Below, in pieces: positions 14,800 to 23,800 of a stretch of 64,000 nt of DNA. Position 1 is the stretch's first letter. The number at the start of each line of letters is the position of its first letter. The DNA comes from Oscillospiraceae bacterium. Its GTDB lineage: Bacteria > Bacillota > Clostridia > Oscillospirales > Ruminococcaceae. The stretch lies in assembly GCA_025757985.1 (NCBI GenBank), contig CP107210.1, positions 2,542,001-2,606,000 on the forward strand, written 5' to 3'. Under the pieces are notes generated by a model. That model saw only the letters and a list, made by a program, of their open reading frames with translations. It was not told where the DNA came from and did not search any database. A program made the translations under genes and the position numbers.

Positions 14800-15990
14800 A
14801 TGGGTGCGATTTTTACCAATATTGCGGAGATCTTCGCAAAGTCCGGCTGGGCACAGATCCTCTTCACCGAGGGCGGCTGGAAGTACGCCGTCATGCTGGC
14901 AGTGGCCTGCGTGCTGCTGTATCTGGCCATCGTCAAGCAGTTTGAGCCGCTGCTGCTGCTGCCCATCGGCTTCGGCATGCTGATGACCAACCTGCCCCTC
15001 GATGGCATCTTCCACATGGACATCTTCATCAACGAGACGAACCATATCAACTGGGAGCTGCTCGGTTCCTCCGGCGGTATGGTCGACTACATCTATCTGG
15101 GCGTCAAGCTCGGCATCTATCCGCCGCTGATCTTCCTCGGCATCGGTACGATGACCGACTTCGAGCCGCTGATCGCCCGCCCGTCCAGCCTGCTGCTGGG
15201 CGCTGCCGCACAGCTGGGTATCTTCTTCACCTTTGTCGGCGCTAAGATTCTGGGCTTCACCAATCAGGAGGCCGGCGCAATCGGCATCATCGGCGGCGCG
15301 GACGGCCCCACCGCCATCTATGTCACCACCAAGCTGGCCCCGCATCTGCTCGGCTCCATCGCGGTCGCTGCGTACTGCTACATGGCGCTGGTGCCGGTTA
15401 TCCAGCCGCCCATCATGAAGGCTCTGACCACTGAAAAAGAGCGTAAGATCGTCATGACGGCCCCCCGCCGCGTCTCCAAGACCGAGAAGATCCTCTTCCC
15501 CATCATTGTCACCATCATCGTTGCCCTGACCCTGCCTGACGCCGCCATTCTGGTCGGCTGCCTGATGATGGGCAACCTGATGAAGGAGTCCGGCGTTGTT
15601 GAGCGTATCACCAAGACCGCCGGCAACGAGCTGATGAACATCATCACGATCTTCCTCGGCTTCTCGGTCGGCTGCACCACCAACGCCGCCACCTTCCTGA
15701 ACATCCAGACCGTTGAGATCATCGTTCTGGGCATCGTCGCCTTCGGTGTCGGCACCGCTGGCGGTGTCATCCTCGGCAAGATCATGTGCGTGGTCACCCA
15801 CGGCAAGATCAACCCGCTCATCGGCTCCGCCGGTGTTTCCGCCGTTCCCATGGCCGCTCGTGTTTCCCAGAAGGTCGGCCAGGAGTACAACCCCCGCAAC
15901 TACCTGCTCATGCACGCCATGGGCCCCAACGTTGCCGGTGTTATCGGCTCCGCCGTTGCCGCTGGTATCCTGATCAATATGTTCGGCTGA
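14800..15990 (+). CDS. Sodium-translocating decarboxylase beta subunit
   Basis: The 396-residue membrane protein has about nine hydrophobic segments and the family signature GAIGIIGGADGPTAIYVTTK, with the Asp and Gly-Pro-Thr used in Na+ translocation. Later motifs include NELMNIITIFLGFSVG and the C-terminal GPNVAGVIGSAVAAG. This is the carboxybiotin decarboxylase of the OadB/MmdB/GcdB family, which drives Na+ out of the cell. AAGGAGG precedes the ATG. It forms an operon with the gamma-like gene and ends at a strong terminator. The family members differ mainly in the alpha subunit, so the substrate cannot be told here. Confidence 0.9.
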   Translation: MGAIFTNIAEIFAKSGWAQILFTEGGWKYAVMLAVACVLLYLAIVKQFEPLLLLPIGFGMLMTNLPLDGIFHMDIFINETNHINWELLGSSGGMVDYIYLGVKLGIYPPLIFLGIGTMTDFEPLIARPSSLLLGAAAQLGIFFTFVGAKILGFTNQEAGAIGIIGGADGPTAIYVTTKLAPHLLGSIAVAAYCYMALVPVIQPPIMKALTTEKERKIVMTAPRRVSKTEKILFPIIVTIIVALTLPDAAILVGCLMMGNLMKESGVVERITKTAGNELMNIITIFLGFSVGCTTNAATFLNIQTVEIIVLGIVAFGVGTAGGVILGKIMCVVTHGKINPLIGSAGVSAVPMAARVSQKVGQEYNPRNYLLMHAMGPNVAGVIGSAVAAGILINMFG

Positions 15991-16006
15991 TACTGACATA
16001 AAAAGT

Positions 16007-16046
16007 AAGCACCCGCATGGTTCGCGCCATGCGGGTGCTTTTTTCT
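16007..16046 (+). terminator. Terminator of the decarboxylase operon
   Basis: AAGCACCCGCATGG and CCATGCGGGTGCTT form a 14-bp stem followed by TTTTTCT. Confidence 0.9.
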
Positions 16047-16051
16047 CTTTG

Positions 16052-16281
16052 GCTTCCCCTGCGGGGGAAGCTGTCGCCCGCAGGCGACTGATGAGGGCAG
16101 AGTTCACCACGGCATCCCGTCAACGGGGTGCCCCCGCAAACCTGCAAAAGCCCCTCAGGCCTCGCAGGCTCGGCCAGCTCCCCACTTCGTGAGGAGCCTT
16201 TCTCGCGGGCTTCGCCCGCGCAACAAGCCGCCCCTTACAGGGGAGGTGGCCGAGCGTCAGCGATGGCCGGAGGGGCTTTTG
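16052..16281. repeat. Family B half-element followed by a family C element
   Basis: 16052-16100 is the left half of a family B repeat with stem GTCGCC-CGCA-GGCGAC and then TGATGAGGG. 16144-16281 is a full family C element with GCGGGCTTCGCCCGC at its centre. The 15991-16287 gap holds nothing else. Confidence 0.65.
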
Positions 16282-16287
16282 CCGCGT

Positions 16288-17343
16288 TTACTTCACCTCA
16301 AACCTCTCCCCGTCGATCTCGACATACGCCACGGCCTCGGGGTCGATCAAGTTGTAGGTGTTCACCCGCAGAGCGCTCTGACCGGAAGATTTTCTCACGC
16401 GGCCATAAAAACCCTGATAAAACTCTCCGTCCCAGCCGTAGGTCAGTTCCGTGCCGTCAGCGCGGAACAGCTTCACGCGGGATTGCACATCGTACCGCGA
16501 GGTCCCGCCCAGCGGAAGACTGCCGTGATTCTTGCCGATGACGCTGACCGCCAGCGGTTCAATACGAACCTCTTGAATGTCAAACGTTGCATCGGGATAT
16601 TCAGCAGCCTCTTCATCGGTCATATCATAATGGAACCAGTGGCCGCCCTTCAGCGAGATGGTTTTCTTTACGTTTATCGTCACTGCTTCAGCCATGTCGG
16701 GCAGCATGACCTTAACATGTGCAGAGGCCTTGTAATTTGTTAAATCGCAGATATACAGCGTTCGCGTGTCGGTGGCCGTCTGGGTCAACGGAATATCCAC
16801 ATAGCAGGAGAGAACATCGCCTTCGCTGACCGCGTTGCGCGTTGCCCACGAACCAATGGCGTACCCATAACATGGCCCTACCTGTGCGTTGCTTGCAATA
16901 TAGAGCCGCTTGTCGCCGCTGTTGTCCGCTGCACGCAGGTAAAACGCGCCGGTGTCCCACACCAAATCGCTTGGCTCCATCCCTTGGGCGTTGTCCACAT
17001 CGTACAGCACCCGCAGCGTGTTTTCGCCGCGCAGCAGCGCCTTTACACTGACCGTGCGGCCGTTGATCTCGGCGGTCAGCGGTTCGTCCAGCACCACGCC
17101 GTACTTCTGCACCAGTGCGTTCGTCTCGTTGGCGGCGCTCATGGGGTGGAAAAGCCCCAGCACCACCGCGCCCGCGGCCACTAAGCAGAGCGCTGCCGCC
17201 GCAGCGACCAGCCGCCAGCCGCGCAAAGCATGCAGCCTTGGGCGGCGCGCCAGTACTTTTTGGCGCAGTGCAGCGGTTTCCTCCGCCGTCAGGGCGTCCG
17301 CCAGCGGCGGGTTGTCGTTCATCCAGCGTTCCAGTTCGGTCAT
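16288..17343 (-). CDS. Membrane-anchored anti-sigma factor-like protein
   Basis: The 351-residue protein has a short cytoplasmic N-terminus (MTELERWMNDNPPLADALTA), one transmembrane helix at about 43-64 (LVAAAAALCLVAAGAVVLGL) and a large extracytoplasmic domain rich in beta strands. This is the usual layout of anti-sigma factors paired with ECF sigma factors in clostridia. It lies 3 bp after the stop of the sigma-factor gene, so the two are co-transcribed. A zinc-binding anti-sigma motif is not seen. The extracellular signal is unknown. Confidence 0.7.
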   Translation of the reverse strand: MTELERWMNDNPPLADALTAEETAALRQKVLARRPRLHALRGWRLVAAAAALCLVAAGAVVLGLFHPMSAANETNALVQKYGVVLDEPLTAEINGRTVSVKALLRGENTLRVLYDVDNAQGMEPSDLVWDTGAFYLRAADNSGDKRLYIASNAQVGPCYGYAIGSWATRNAVSEGDVLSCYVDIPLTQTATDTRTLYICDLTNYKASAHVKVMLPDMAEAVTINVKKTISLKGGHWFHYDMTDEEAAEYPDATFDIQEVRIEPLAVSVIGKNHGSLPLGGTSRYDVQSRVKLFRADGTELTYGWDGEFYQGFYGRVRKSSGQSALRVNTYNLIDPEAVAYVEIDGERFEVK

Positions 17344-17346
17344 AGG

Positions 17347-17835
17347 TCAGCCCTCCTTCAATAGCTTTTGCAGTGCCAGCCGTGAGCGGTGCAGCCGGGT
17401 GCGCACCGTGGCGGCGGGCATGGCAAACCGCGCACCCAGCTGGGCCGCCGTCTCGCCGTATAAGTAGCGCCGCAGAAACAGCTCACCGTCCGGCGGCGGC
17501 AGCGCCATGATCTGCGCCATCAGTTCGCGGCTTTCAAGATGGCTTTCCAGCGCTACAGCCAGCTCGGCGTCATCGCGGTCGTCCAGCGGCAGCGTCTCGC
17601 CCCGGCGCAGCAGGGCGCGGTAGCGGTCGATGGCGCACTGCCGCGCCGTCAATACCACAAGCCGCCGCCGGTGCGCTTCGTCGGCAGGCAGCTTTGCGCT
17701 GCGCCACAGCTTGTAAAATGTGTCGGCCTCGGCTTCCTCGGCGTCCTGCGGGTGGCCCGGCAAAATGGCCCGACACACCGCCCGTACCGCGCCGCCGTAG
17801 TCCCGCAACAGTGTGTCCAGCTCGTGTTCTGTCAT
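17347..17835 (-). CDS. ECF-type RNA polymerase sigma factor
   Basis: The 162-residue product has region 2 (about 10-75, with DAEEAEADTFYKLWRSA in place of the usual DAEDAxQExF) and region 4 (about 105-160, LPPPDGELFLRRYLYGETAA then RFAMPAATVRTRLHRSRLAL). These are the -10 and -35 binding regions of extracytoplasmic-function sigma factors. It is the first gene of a two-gene unit with the predicted anti-sigma factor. Such pairs usually autoregulate. The A+C-rich codon use matches the core genome. Confidence 0.88.
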   Translation of the reverse strand: MTEHELDTLLRDYGGAVRAVCRAILPGHPQDAEEAEADTFYKLWRSAKLPADEAHRRRLVVLTARQCAIDRYRALLRRGETLPLDDRDDAELAVALESHLESRELMAQIMALPPPDGELFLRRYLYGETAAQLGARFAMPAATVRTRLHRSRLALQKLLKEG

Positions 17836-17895
17836 GGGCGTCGCCCCCTTTCATAAAGATTATACGACAAAAACGGGCGGAGTGTTTCAAAAACT

Positions 17896-18112
17896 TTGGC
17901 TTCCCCCGAGGGGCTGCGCCCGCAGGCGCGTGTCGGAGCGCAACCGCCGCTTTTTTTGCGGCGGCTCTTAGCGCGTAGACTGAAGCTGTCGCCCGCAGGC
18001 GACTGATGAGGGGCGGCGTTCCCGCAGCAACCCGTTCACGGGCAATAGAGAAAGCGCTGCCCCTCATCCGCCCTCGGTCGGGGCCTCGGGCACCTTCCCC
18101 CAAGAGGGAAGG
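17896..18112. repeat. Family B element with nested cassette
   Basis: The left arm is interrupted by the nested cassette (GGGCTGCGCCCGCAGG to CTCTTAGCGCG), here with a T-run in its loop (CGCCGCTTTTTTTGCGGCGG). The variable stem is GTCGCC-CGCA-GGCGAC. The right arm is CCCCTCATCCGCCCTCGG to GGGAAGGC. It fills most of the 17836-18190 gap. Confidence 0.65.
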
Positions 18113-18122
18113 CATACGCCTG

Positions 18123-18151
18123 TTGTACTCCTCCCTGATCTGTGCTATAAT
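18123..18151 (+). promoter_or_regulatory. Promoter of the rnz operon
   Basis: TTGTAC (18123-18128), a 17-base spacer and TATAAT (18146-18151) form a good vegetative promoter 40 bases ahead of the rnz start. Confidence 0.75.
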
Positions 18152-18190
18152 ACGCTTAATAATGGGGTACTGTTGGAAAGAGGTGAGCCG

Positions 18191-19081
18191 ATGCTGAAGG
18201 TAACGCTTTTGGGTACGGGCAGCACGCAGCCGCTGCCCGACCGCGCGCTGGCGGCTGCCGCTGTGACGGTGGCCGGGCGCAGCGTTCTGCTCGACTGCGG
18301 CGAGGGCACGCAGGTCGGGCTGCGGCGGTACGGCGTCAGCGCGTACCGGCTTTCGGCCGTGCTGCTGACCCACTACCACGGGGACCACATTCTGGGTCTG
18401 CCCGGGCTTTTGCAGACGCTGGGCAGCCTGAACCGCACCGAGCCGCTGACCGTCTACGGCCCTGCGGGGCTGGATGCAGTCGCGCGGCCCGTCATGGCGC
18501 TGGCAGGTGCGCAGCCCTATCCCGTCCTCTGGCGGGAGGCGGACGCGCCGTTTGCCGTAGATGCGCTGAAAATCACGCCGTTCCCGCTGGAACACCGCGT
18601 GCCCTGCTGCGGCTACGCGCTTGAACTGCCCCGCGCAGGCCGGTTTGACCCCGCGCGGGCGCGGGCGGCGGGCATCCCGGTGGCGTATTGGAAAACGCTG
18701 CAAAAGGGTGCGGCGGCCGGCGGCTTCACGCCGGAGCAGGTGCTTGGCCCGCCGCGCCGGGGCCTCAAGGTCGTCTATGCGACTGACACCCGCCCCTGCG
18801 CCGCGCTGGAAGCCGCCGCCCGGGACGCCGACCTGCTTTGCATGGATGCGACCTACGCCGATGACGCCGACCTGCCCAAGGCCCGGCTCTACGGCCACAC
18901 GACCTGCCGCGAGGCGGGCGCGCTGGCCGCCGCCGCCGCGGTGCGCCGTCTCTGGCTGACCCACTACAGCGCCGCCGTGACCGACACCGCCCCCGGGCTG
19001 GCTGCGGCCCGCACGGCTTACCCTTTAGCGCTGGCCGGGTATGACGGCATGGCGCAGGAACTGGAATTTGACAAAGAATGA
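18191..19081 (+). CDS. rnz: Ribonuclease Z
   Basis: The 296-residue product is a metallo-beta-lactamase-fold nuclease that trims tRNA 3' ends. It opens with LKVTLLGTGSTQPLPDR and has the metal motif THYHGDH with His61, His63, Asp65 and His66, then ATDTRP and a C-terminal LTHYSA. The exosite arm of long RNase Z forms is reduced. The start at 18191 follows AGAGGTGAG; the earlier in-frame ATG at 18173 lacks a site. Its stop overlaps the next gene by 4 bases. A good promoter sits just upstream. Confidence 0.9.
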   Translation: MLKVTLLGTGSTQPLPDRALAAAAVTVAGRSVLLDCGEGTQVGLRRYGVSAYRLSAVLLTHYHGDHILGLPGLLQTLGSLNRTEPLTVYGPAGLDAVARPVMALAGAQPYPVLWREADAPFAVDALKITPFPLEHRVPCCGYALELPRAGRFDPARARAAGIPVAYWKTLQKGAAAGGFTPEQVLGPPRRGLKVVYATDTRPCAALEAAARDADLLCMDATYADDADLPKARLYGHTTCREAGALAAAAAVRRLWLTHYSAAVTDTAPGLAAARTAYPLALAGYDGMAQELEFDKE

Positions 19082-19410
19082 CGAACAAACGCAAAAATAT
19101 CATCTTCATTGCGGCGGTTCTGGCCGCGGCGGCGGTGCTTTGGCTGGTATGCCGCACCGGCGGCAGCGGGCATACGGCGGTGCTGCGCTACGGCACGCCG
19201 CAGACGGAGCAGCGCATCGACCTGCGCAGGGACGCCGACTATGACATCGACACCGGCCGGTACACGATCCACCTGCATGTGGAAAACGGCGGCATTGCCT
19301 TTGTGGACAGCCCCTGCCCCGACCACCTGTGCGAGGGGTTCGGCGTGCTGAAAAACGAGGGCGACTGGGCCGCCTGTATGCCGGCGAAGGCGAGCGTTAC
19401 CATTGAATAA
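19078..19410 (+). CDS. NusG domain II family membrane-anchored protein
   Basis: The 110-residue protein has an N-terminal signal anchor (NIIFIAAVLAAAAVLWLV) and an extracytoplasmic beta domain ending in FVDSPCPDHLCEGFGVLKNE and WAACMPAKASVTI. That Cys pattern (CPDHLC and a later C) is typical of the NusG-II superfamily of small surface proteins, whose function is not established. ATG overlaps the rnz stop (ATGA), so translation is coupled to RNase Z. The coupling to a tRNA nuclease has no obvious mechanistic meaning. Confidence 0.7.
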   Translation: MTNKRKNIIFIAAVLAAAAVLWLVCRTGGSGHTAVLRYGTPQTEQRIDLRRDADYDIDTGRYTIHLHVENGGIAFVDSPCPDHLCEGFGVLKNEGDWAACMPAKASVTIE

Positions 19411-19412
19411 AT

Positions 19413-19485
19413 GTAGGGGCGGATTCCATATCCGCCCGCGGCACCTGCCGTAAGCTGCACGGGCGCATATAGAATGCGCCCCTAC
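19413..19485. repeat. Family A pair
   Basis: Units at 19413-19439 (core GGATTCCATATCC) and 19460-19485 (core GCATATAGAATGC) are arranged as an inward-facing pair: the first begins GTAGGGGC, the second ends CCCCTAC. Confidence 0.7.
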
Positions 19486-19515
19486 GGCGGCATATGTTTA
19501 CCAAAAGGAGTTACT

Positions 19516-20016
19516 ATGAACCCGACATTCAAACAAGTTACCAAGACCCGTTATGTGCAGCTGGTTTCGGAGCTGGCACAGGAAATTTTTGTGCAGCACT
19601 ACACCAAGCTGACGCCCAAGGTCGCCGCCGCGCTGGCCGATAAGTACCAGAGCGACATCCTGACCGATGACGAGATCCACAGCGGCGTTATCAACTATTT
19701 CCTCGTCTATCTCGGCACCGAGCCGGTGGGTTATTTTGCACTCGACCTCGGCCCGGCGGGCGCCATGTGCCTGAGCCGCCTGTTTTTGAAGGAGAAGGCC
19801 CGCGGCAAGGGCATCGGCCGCAGCGCTGTGGCCTACGCCCAGAAGCTGGCCGAGGGGGATGGCCGCAGCCGCCTTTACCTGAAGGTGTGGGCGCGCGACC
19901 TCAAGGCCGAGGGCTTTGCGAAAAAATGCCGCTTCCGCAAGGCAGAGACCGCCCCGATGGAGGTCCTGCCCGGCGTGACGCTGGATATTACCACATGGGA
20001 GAAGCTGTGGCGGTAA
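19516..20016 (+). CDS. GNAT-family N-acetyltransferase
   Basis: The 166-residue product has the GNAT acetyl-CoA signature: LSRLFLKEKARGKGIGRSAV (motif A with R-G-K-G-I-G) followed by LYLKVWARDLKAEGFAKKCRF. The start at 19516 has AAAGGAG upstream; the 14 in-frame codons before it lie in repeat DNA. No neighbour points to a substrate. It appears to be a single-gene unit between two repeat clusters. Confidence 0.85.
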   Translation: MNPTFKQVTKTRYVQLVSELAQEIFVQHYTKLTPKVAAALADKYQSDILTDDEIHSGVINYFLVYLGTEPVGYFALDLGPAGAMCLSRLFLKEKARGKGIGRSAVAYAQKLAEGDGRSRLYLKVWARDLKAEGFAKKCRFRKAETAPMEVLPGVTLDITTWEKLWR

Positions 20017-20028
20017 CGCAGTGAATTT

Positions 20029-20137
20029 GTAGGGGCCGATGCTTGCATCGGCCCGCGGGGCGTCGAGGACGCCGCCCCCTACAAACGGCAAGCACCCCAT
20101 CCCCGCAAGGCCGCGGGCCGGACATGTCCGGCCCCTG
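20029..20137. repeat. Family A cluster (3 units)
   Basis: Units at 20029-20055 (core GATGCTTGCATC), 20056-20082 (GGCGTCGAGGACGCC) and 20114-20137 (GGACATGTCC). Confidence 0.65.
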
Positions 20138-20170
20138 CAGCGCGGTAAACGCAAAATCTGGAGATACACT

Positions 20171-21304
20171 ATGAAACTTCTGCACTTGGCTGACCTGCAC
20201 CTTGGCAAACGGGTCAACGGGTTTGATATGCTGGAGGATCAGCGCTTTATTCTGGAGCAGATCCTGACCCTCTGCGATAAGCACGGCGTCGAGGCCGTGG
20301 TGCTGGCGGGCGACATCTACGACACCCCCGTCCCCCCGGCTGCGGCCTGCACGCTGCTCGACTGGTTTTTGACACAGCTTTCGCTGCGGCATGTACCGGT
20401 GCTGGCCGTGTCCGGCAACCACGACAGCGCCGAGCGCCTTGATTTCGCCAGCGGCCTGCTGGCAGAGCAGGGCGTTTACATCGCCGGGCGGTTCCACGGC
20501 ATGCCCAAGCAGGTCGTGCTGCATGACCGCTACGGCCCCCTTGAATTTACCCTGCTGCCCTTTGTGCGGGCGGCCACCGTGCGCCACTATCTGCCCGAGG
20601 CCGAGATCTCCGACTATGATTCTGCCGTGGGCGCGGCGCTCGCCGTCTGTGAGCCTGCCGCCCCCCGCCGTGTGCTGGTGGCCCACCAGATGGTGGTCTC
20701 CGGCGTATGCCCGCCCCAGCTTGCCGGCAGTGAGACGGCCCCCCTGACGGTCGGCACGGTGGATTCTATTGATGCAGCGCGGTTTGCAGGCTTCTGCTAT
20801 GCGGCGCTCGGGCATATCCACCGCGCGCAGCGGGTCGGCATTGACGCCGTGCGGTACGCCGGCTCGCCGCTGTGCTACCATCTGGACGAGTGCGGTATGC
20901 AGAAATCCGTCACCCTTGTGCGGATCGGCAAGCGCGGTGTCGAAAAGATCGAGCAGCTGCCGCTGACGCCCCGCCGCGCCATGCGCCACCTGACCGGCCC
21001 GCTGGCCAAGCTGGTCGCGCACCCCACCGACACCGAGGATTATATCTGGGCGACCCTGACCGACCCGACCCCGCTGCCCGATGCGATGGCCCAGCTGCGC
21101 GCGGCCTACCCCAACGCGATGCGGCTCGACTACCAGCCCAAGGGCACGGCGGCGCTGCCGGCCGATATGACCCAGGCCGTCAAGGGCAAGCCCTTTGCCG
21201 AGCTGTTTCAGGACTTTTTCACCAAGATGAACGGCCGTGCCCTGACGACCGAGGAAGTGCTGGCCGTGAAAAAACTGCGCGAGGAGGCGTCAAAAAGCGA
21301 ATGA
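20171..21304 (+). CDS. sbcD: Exonuclease subunit SbcD (Mre11 type)
   Basis: The 377-residue product is a calcineurin-like phosphoesterase. Its metal motifs appear in order: HLADLHLGK, LAGDIYDTP, SGNHDSAERL and the later VAHQMV and GHIHRAQ. With SbcC it forms the Mre11-Rad50 type nuclease that opens DNA hairpins and processes breaks. ATG 20171 lies after GGAGATACACT; longer frames run into repeats. Its stop overlaps the sbcC start by 4 bases (ATGA). Since SbcCD cuts DNA hairpins, its presence beside so many palindromic repeats is notable. Confidence 0.93.
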   Translation: MKLLHLADLHLGKRVNGFDMLEDQRFILEQILTLCDKHGVEAVVLAGDIYDTPVPPAAACTLLDWFLTQLSLRHVPVLAVSGNHDSAERLDFASGLLAEQGVYIAGRFHGMPKQVVLHDRYGPLEFTLLPFVRAATVRHYLPEAEISDYDSAVGAALAVCEPAAPRRVLVAHQMVVSGVCPPQLAGSETAPLTVGTVDSIDAARFAGFCYAALGHIHRAQRVGIDAVRYAGSPLCYHLDECGMQKSVTLVRIGKRGVEKIEQLPLTPRRAMRHLTGPLAKLVAHPTDTEDYIWATLTDPTPLPDAMAQLRAAYPNAMRLDYQPKGTAALPADMTQAVKGKPFAELFQDFFTKMNGRALTTEEVLAVKKLREEASKSE

Positions 21305-23796
21305 AACCCCGGAAGTTGATCTTGAACGCCTTCGGCCCCTACGCCGGCCGCACAGAGCTGGATTTTGCGGCGTTCGGCGGCAACGGCCTGTTTTTGATCG
21401 GCGGCGATACCGGCGCGGGCAAGACCGCCCTGTTTGACGCCATCACCTTTGCGCTCTACGGCGAGACCTCGGGCGAAAATAGAAAAACAACGATGCTGCG
21501 CAGCGATTTTGCTGCACCGGAGGCCGAGACCTCGGTGGAGTTGACCTTTACCCATCGGGGGCGCAGCTACACGGTGCGCCGCTGGCCCGACCAGCAGCGC
21601 GCGGCCAAGCGGGGCAGCGGCATGGTCAAGGTGCCCGCCAAGGCCGAGCTCATCCGCGAGCCGGACGAGCCGGTCAGCGGTGCCTCCGCTGTGACGGACG
21701 CCGTTGTCAAGCTGCTGGGCATTGACGCCAGGCAGTTTGCGCAGGTGTCGATGCTGGCGCAGAACGATTTCACCCGGCTGCTGAACGCCCCCTCCGCCGA
21801 GCGGGCCGCCATCCTGCGCCGCGTTTTTGACACGGCCGACCACCAGCGCCTTGGACAGGCCGCCGTGGACTACGCCCGCCGCGCCGAGGAAGAATGTAAG
21901 CGGCTGGATGATGTACTTTTGATGCATGTAGGCGCCCTGCTGGGGGAGGGCGCCGATGAGCAGACCGCCGCCGAGCTAACCGAAATGCAGGACGACCGCG
22001 ACCCCTTTGCCGCAGGCGCTGCCGCAGAGCTTGGCAAGCTGCTGCTTGAGGCCGATGAGGCGAACGAGAAGCGCCAGACCGCCGTCATGAAGGAGCTGGA
22101 CGAGAAGATCGCCCGCGGTGACGCAGGCCTTAAAATTGCCGAGGAGCGCGCCGCCCGCCGCCGCCAGCTGGCCGGCCTCATCGCCGAGGAGCAGCGCGCC
22201 GCCGATGTCGAGCACCAGACCGACATCATCATGGCCGACCTTGAAAAGCGGACGGCGAGCCTCAAGGAGAGCATTGCCAAAAACGAGGCCGACCGCGCCG
22301 CGCTGAGCCAGGCTGAGGCCGACCTGCTGAAAACCGACCACCGCATTGAGCTGGCGGAGGGGCTTTCTGCCGACTGCAGGCAGCTTTTAAGCCAGCTGCA
22401 GGACGCTGACAAGGCCCGGCAGGACGCCGCAGACCGCCAGACCGCCTATGTGGCGGCGCAGGCCGCGCTGGACAAGGCCGAGGAAGAGTACAGCACGCTG
22501 CAGCGCCAGCTTAACGCCAACCGCGCCGGCCTGCTGGCCCGCGATCTGGAAAAGGGCAAGCCCTGCCCGGTCTGCGGCTCGACCCGCCACCCCAAGATCG
22601 CGGCCCTGCCCAAGGACCACATCACCGAAAAGCAGTTGGAGGAGCGCGAGAAGGAGCTGACGGCCCAGCGCCGCACAACGGCCGCCGCCAGCCGCACTGC
22701 CGGTGACGCCGCTGCCCACGCGCATGAGCTGCGCGCGGCATTGCAGCGCGACGCAGATGGATTTTTCGCCCGCCGCGGGGACCGCTATACGGGCAAGCCC
22801 GCCGCCGAGCTGACACCGGACGAGCTGAAAGCTGCCCTGACTGCCCAGCAGGAGAGCTTGGCCGAGGGGCTGCGCGGCCTGCAGGCCGACCACCTGAAGC
22901 TGAAGCAAAAGACCGACCGCGCCAAGAGCCTTGCCAAGCAGGCAGACATCCTGACCCGCCAGTTGGCTGAACTGGACAAGCAGCAGTTTGCCGCCACCCG
23001 CCGCGCTGCCAACGCCAAGGCAGGCCACGCCGCTGCCACGGCCCGCGTGCAGCAGATGCAGGAGACGATGCCCAAGCGGGATAACCCCGATGCGCTGGAG
23101 CGCCTGCAGGAGGCACTGGCCCGGCTGCGCAGCGACCGCGCCGCCGCTATGGATGCCCGCGATGCGGCGGTCCACCGGCTGCACACCAACCGCGCCGCGC
23201 TGGATGCCCTGCACAAGGCCATGCGGGAGAGCGCCGCCGCCCGGGAAAAGCGGGCCATGTGGGACAACCTCTCCAAAACGATCAACGGCAACCTGACCGG
23301 AAAAATCAAGCTTCCGTTTGAACAGTACGTACAGGCGTTCTATTTTGACGGCGTGGTCGAGGCTGCCAACCTGCGCTTCACCCGCATGACGGACGGGCAG
23401 TACCGCCTGCTGCGCCGCCGGAGCGAGGCCGTCAGCGGCAAGACCGCGCTGGATCTCGATGTTTTTGACGCCTACACCGGCAAGACCCGCCCGGTGGGCA
23501 GTCTGTCGGGCGGCGAGAGCTTTATGGCCGCCCTGAGCCTTGCGCTGGGCATCAGCGATACGATCCAGCAGAACGCGGGCGGCGTGGTCATCGAAACGCT
23601 GTTTATTGACGAGGGCTTCGGCTCGCTTGACGCCGACAGCCTTGAAAAGGCCGTTGATACGCTGGCCGGGCTGGCCGGGGGCGATAAGCTCATCGGCGTC
23701 ATCTCCCATGTCGAGGCCCTGCAGGACCGCCTGACCCGCCAGATCCGCGTGACCAAGACACGGGCGGGCAGTAAGGCTGAAATTGAGATTTCGTAA
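21301..23796 (+). CDS. sbcC: Exonuclease subunit SbcC (Rad50 type)
   Basis: The 831-residue product has an ABC ATPase split by long coiled coils. Walker A is GGDTGAGKT (34-42). The zinc hook PCPVCG places Cys at about 422 and 425. The signature LSGGESFMAAL is at about 735 and Walker B LFIDEGFGSLD at about 767. Heptad-rich, Ala/Glu/Arg-rich arms lie between. This is shorter than E. coli SbcC (about 1050) but normal for clostridia. It starts inside the sbcD stop, so the two are made together. It powers the DNA hairpin and end-processing nuclease. Confidence 0.93.
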   Translation: MKPRKLILNAFGPYAGRTELDFAAFGGNGLFLIGGDTGAGKTALFDAITFALYGETSGENRKTTMLRSDFAAPEAETSVELTFTHRGRSYTVRRWPDQQRAAKRGSGMVKVPAKAELIREPDEPVSGASAVTDAVVKLLGIDARQFAQVSMLAQNDFTRLLNAPSAERAAILRRVFDTADHQRLGQAAVDYARRAEEECKRLDDVLLMHVGALLGEGADEQTAAELTEMQDDRDPFAAGAAAELGKLLLEADEANEKRQTAVMKELDEKIARGDAGLKIAEERAARRRQLAGLIAEEQRAADVEHQTDIIMADLEKRTASLKESIAKNEADRAALSQAEADLLKTDHRIELAEGLSADCRQLLSQLQDADKARQDAADRQTAYVAAQAALDKAEEEYSTLQRQLNANRAGLLARDLEKGKPCPVCGSTRHPKIAALPKDHITEKQLEEREKELTAQRRTTAAASRTAGDAAAHAHELRAALQRDADGFFARRGDRYTGKPAAELTPDELKAALTAQQESLAEGLRGLQADHLKLKQKTDRAKSLAKQADILTRQLAELDKQQFAATRRAANAKAGHAAATARVQQMQETMPKRDNPDALERLQEALARLRSDRAAAMDARDAAVHRLHTNRAALDALHKAMRESAAAREKRAMWDNLSKTINGNLTGKIKLPFEQYVQAFYFDGVVEAANLRFTRMTDGQYRLLRRRSEAVSGKTALDLDVFDAYTGKTRPVGSLSGGESFMAALSLALGISDTIQQNAGGVVIETLFIDEGFGSLDADSLEKAVDTLAGLAGGDKLIGVISHVEALQDRLTRQIRVTKTRAGSKAEIEIS

Positions 23797-23800
23797 CCCC

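Noticed and set aside
14383..16110. Long minus-strand open frame opposite the decarboxylase genes
   Set aside because: Antisense to two well-supported genes; His/Asp/Gly-rich composition typical of shadows. Similar shadows opposite scfB, pepP, nptA and ohyA were dropped for the same reason.
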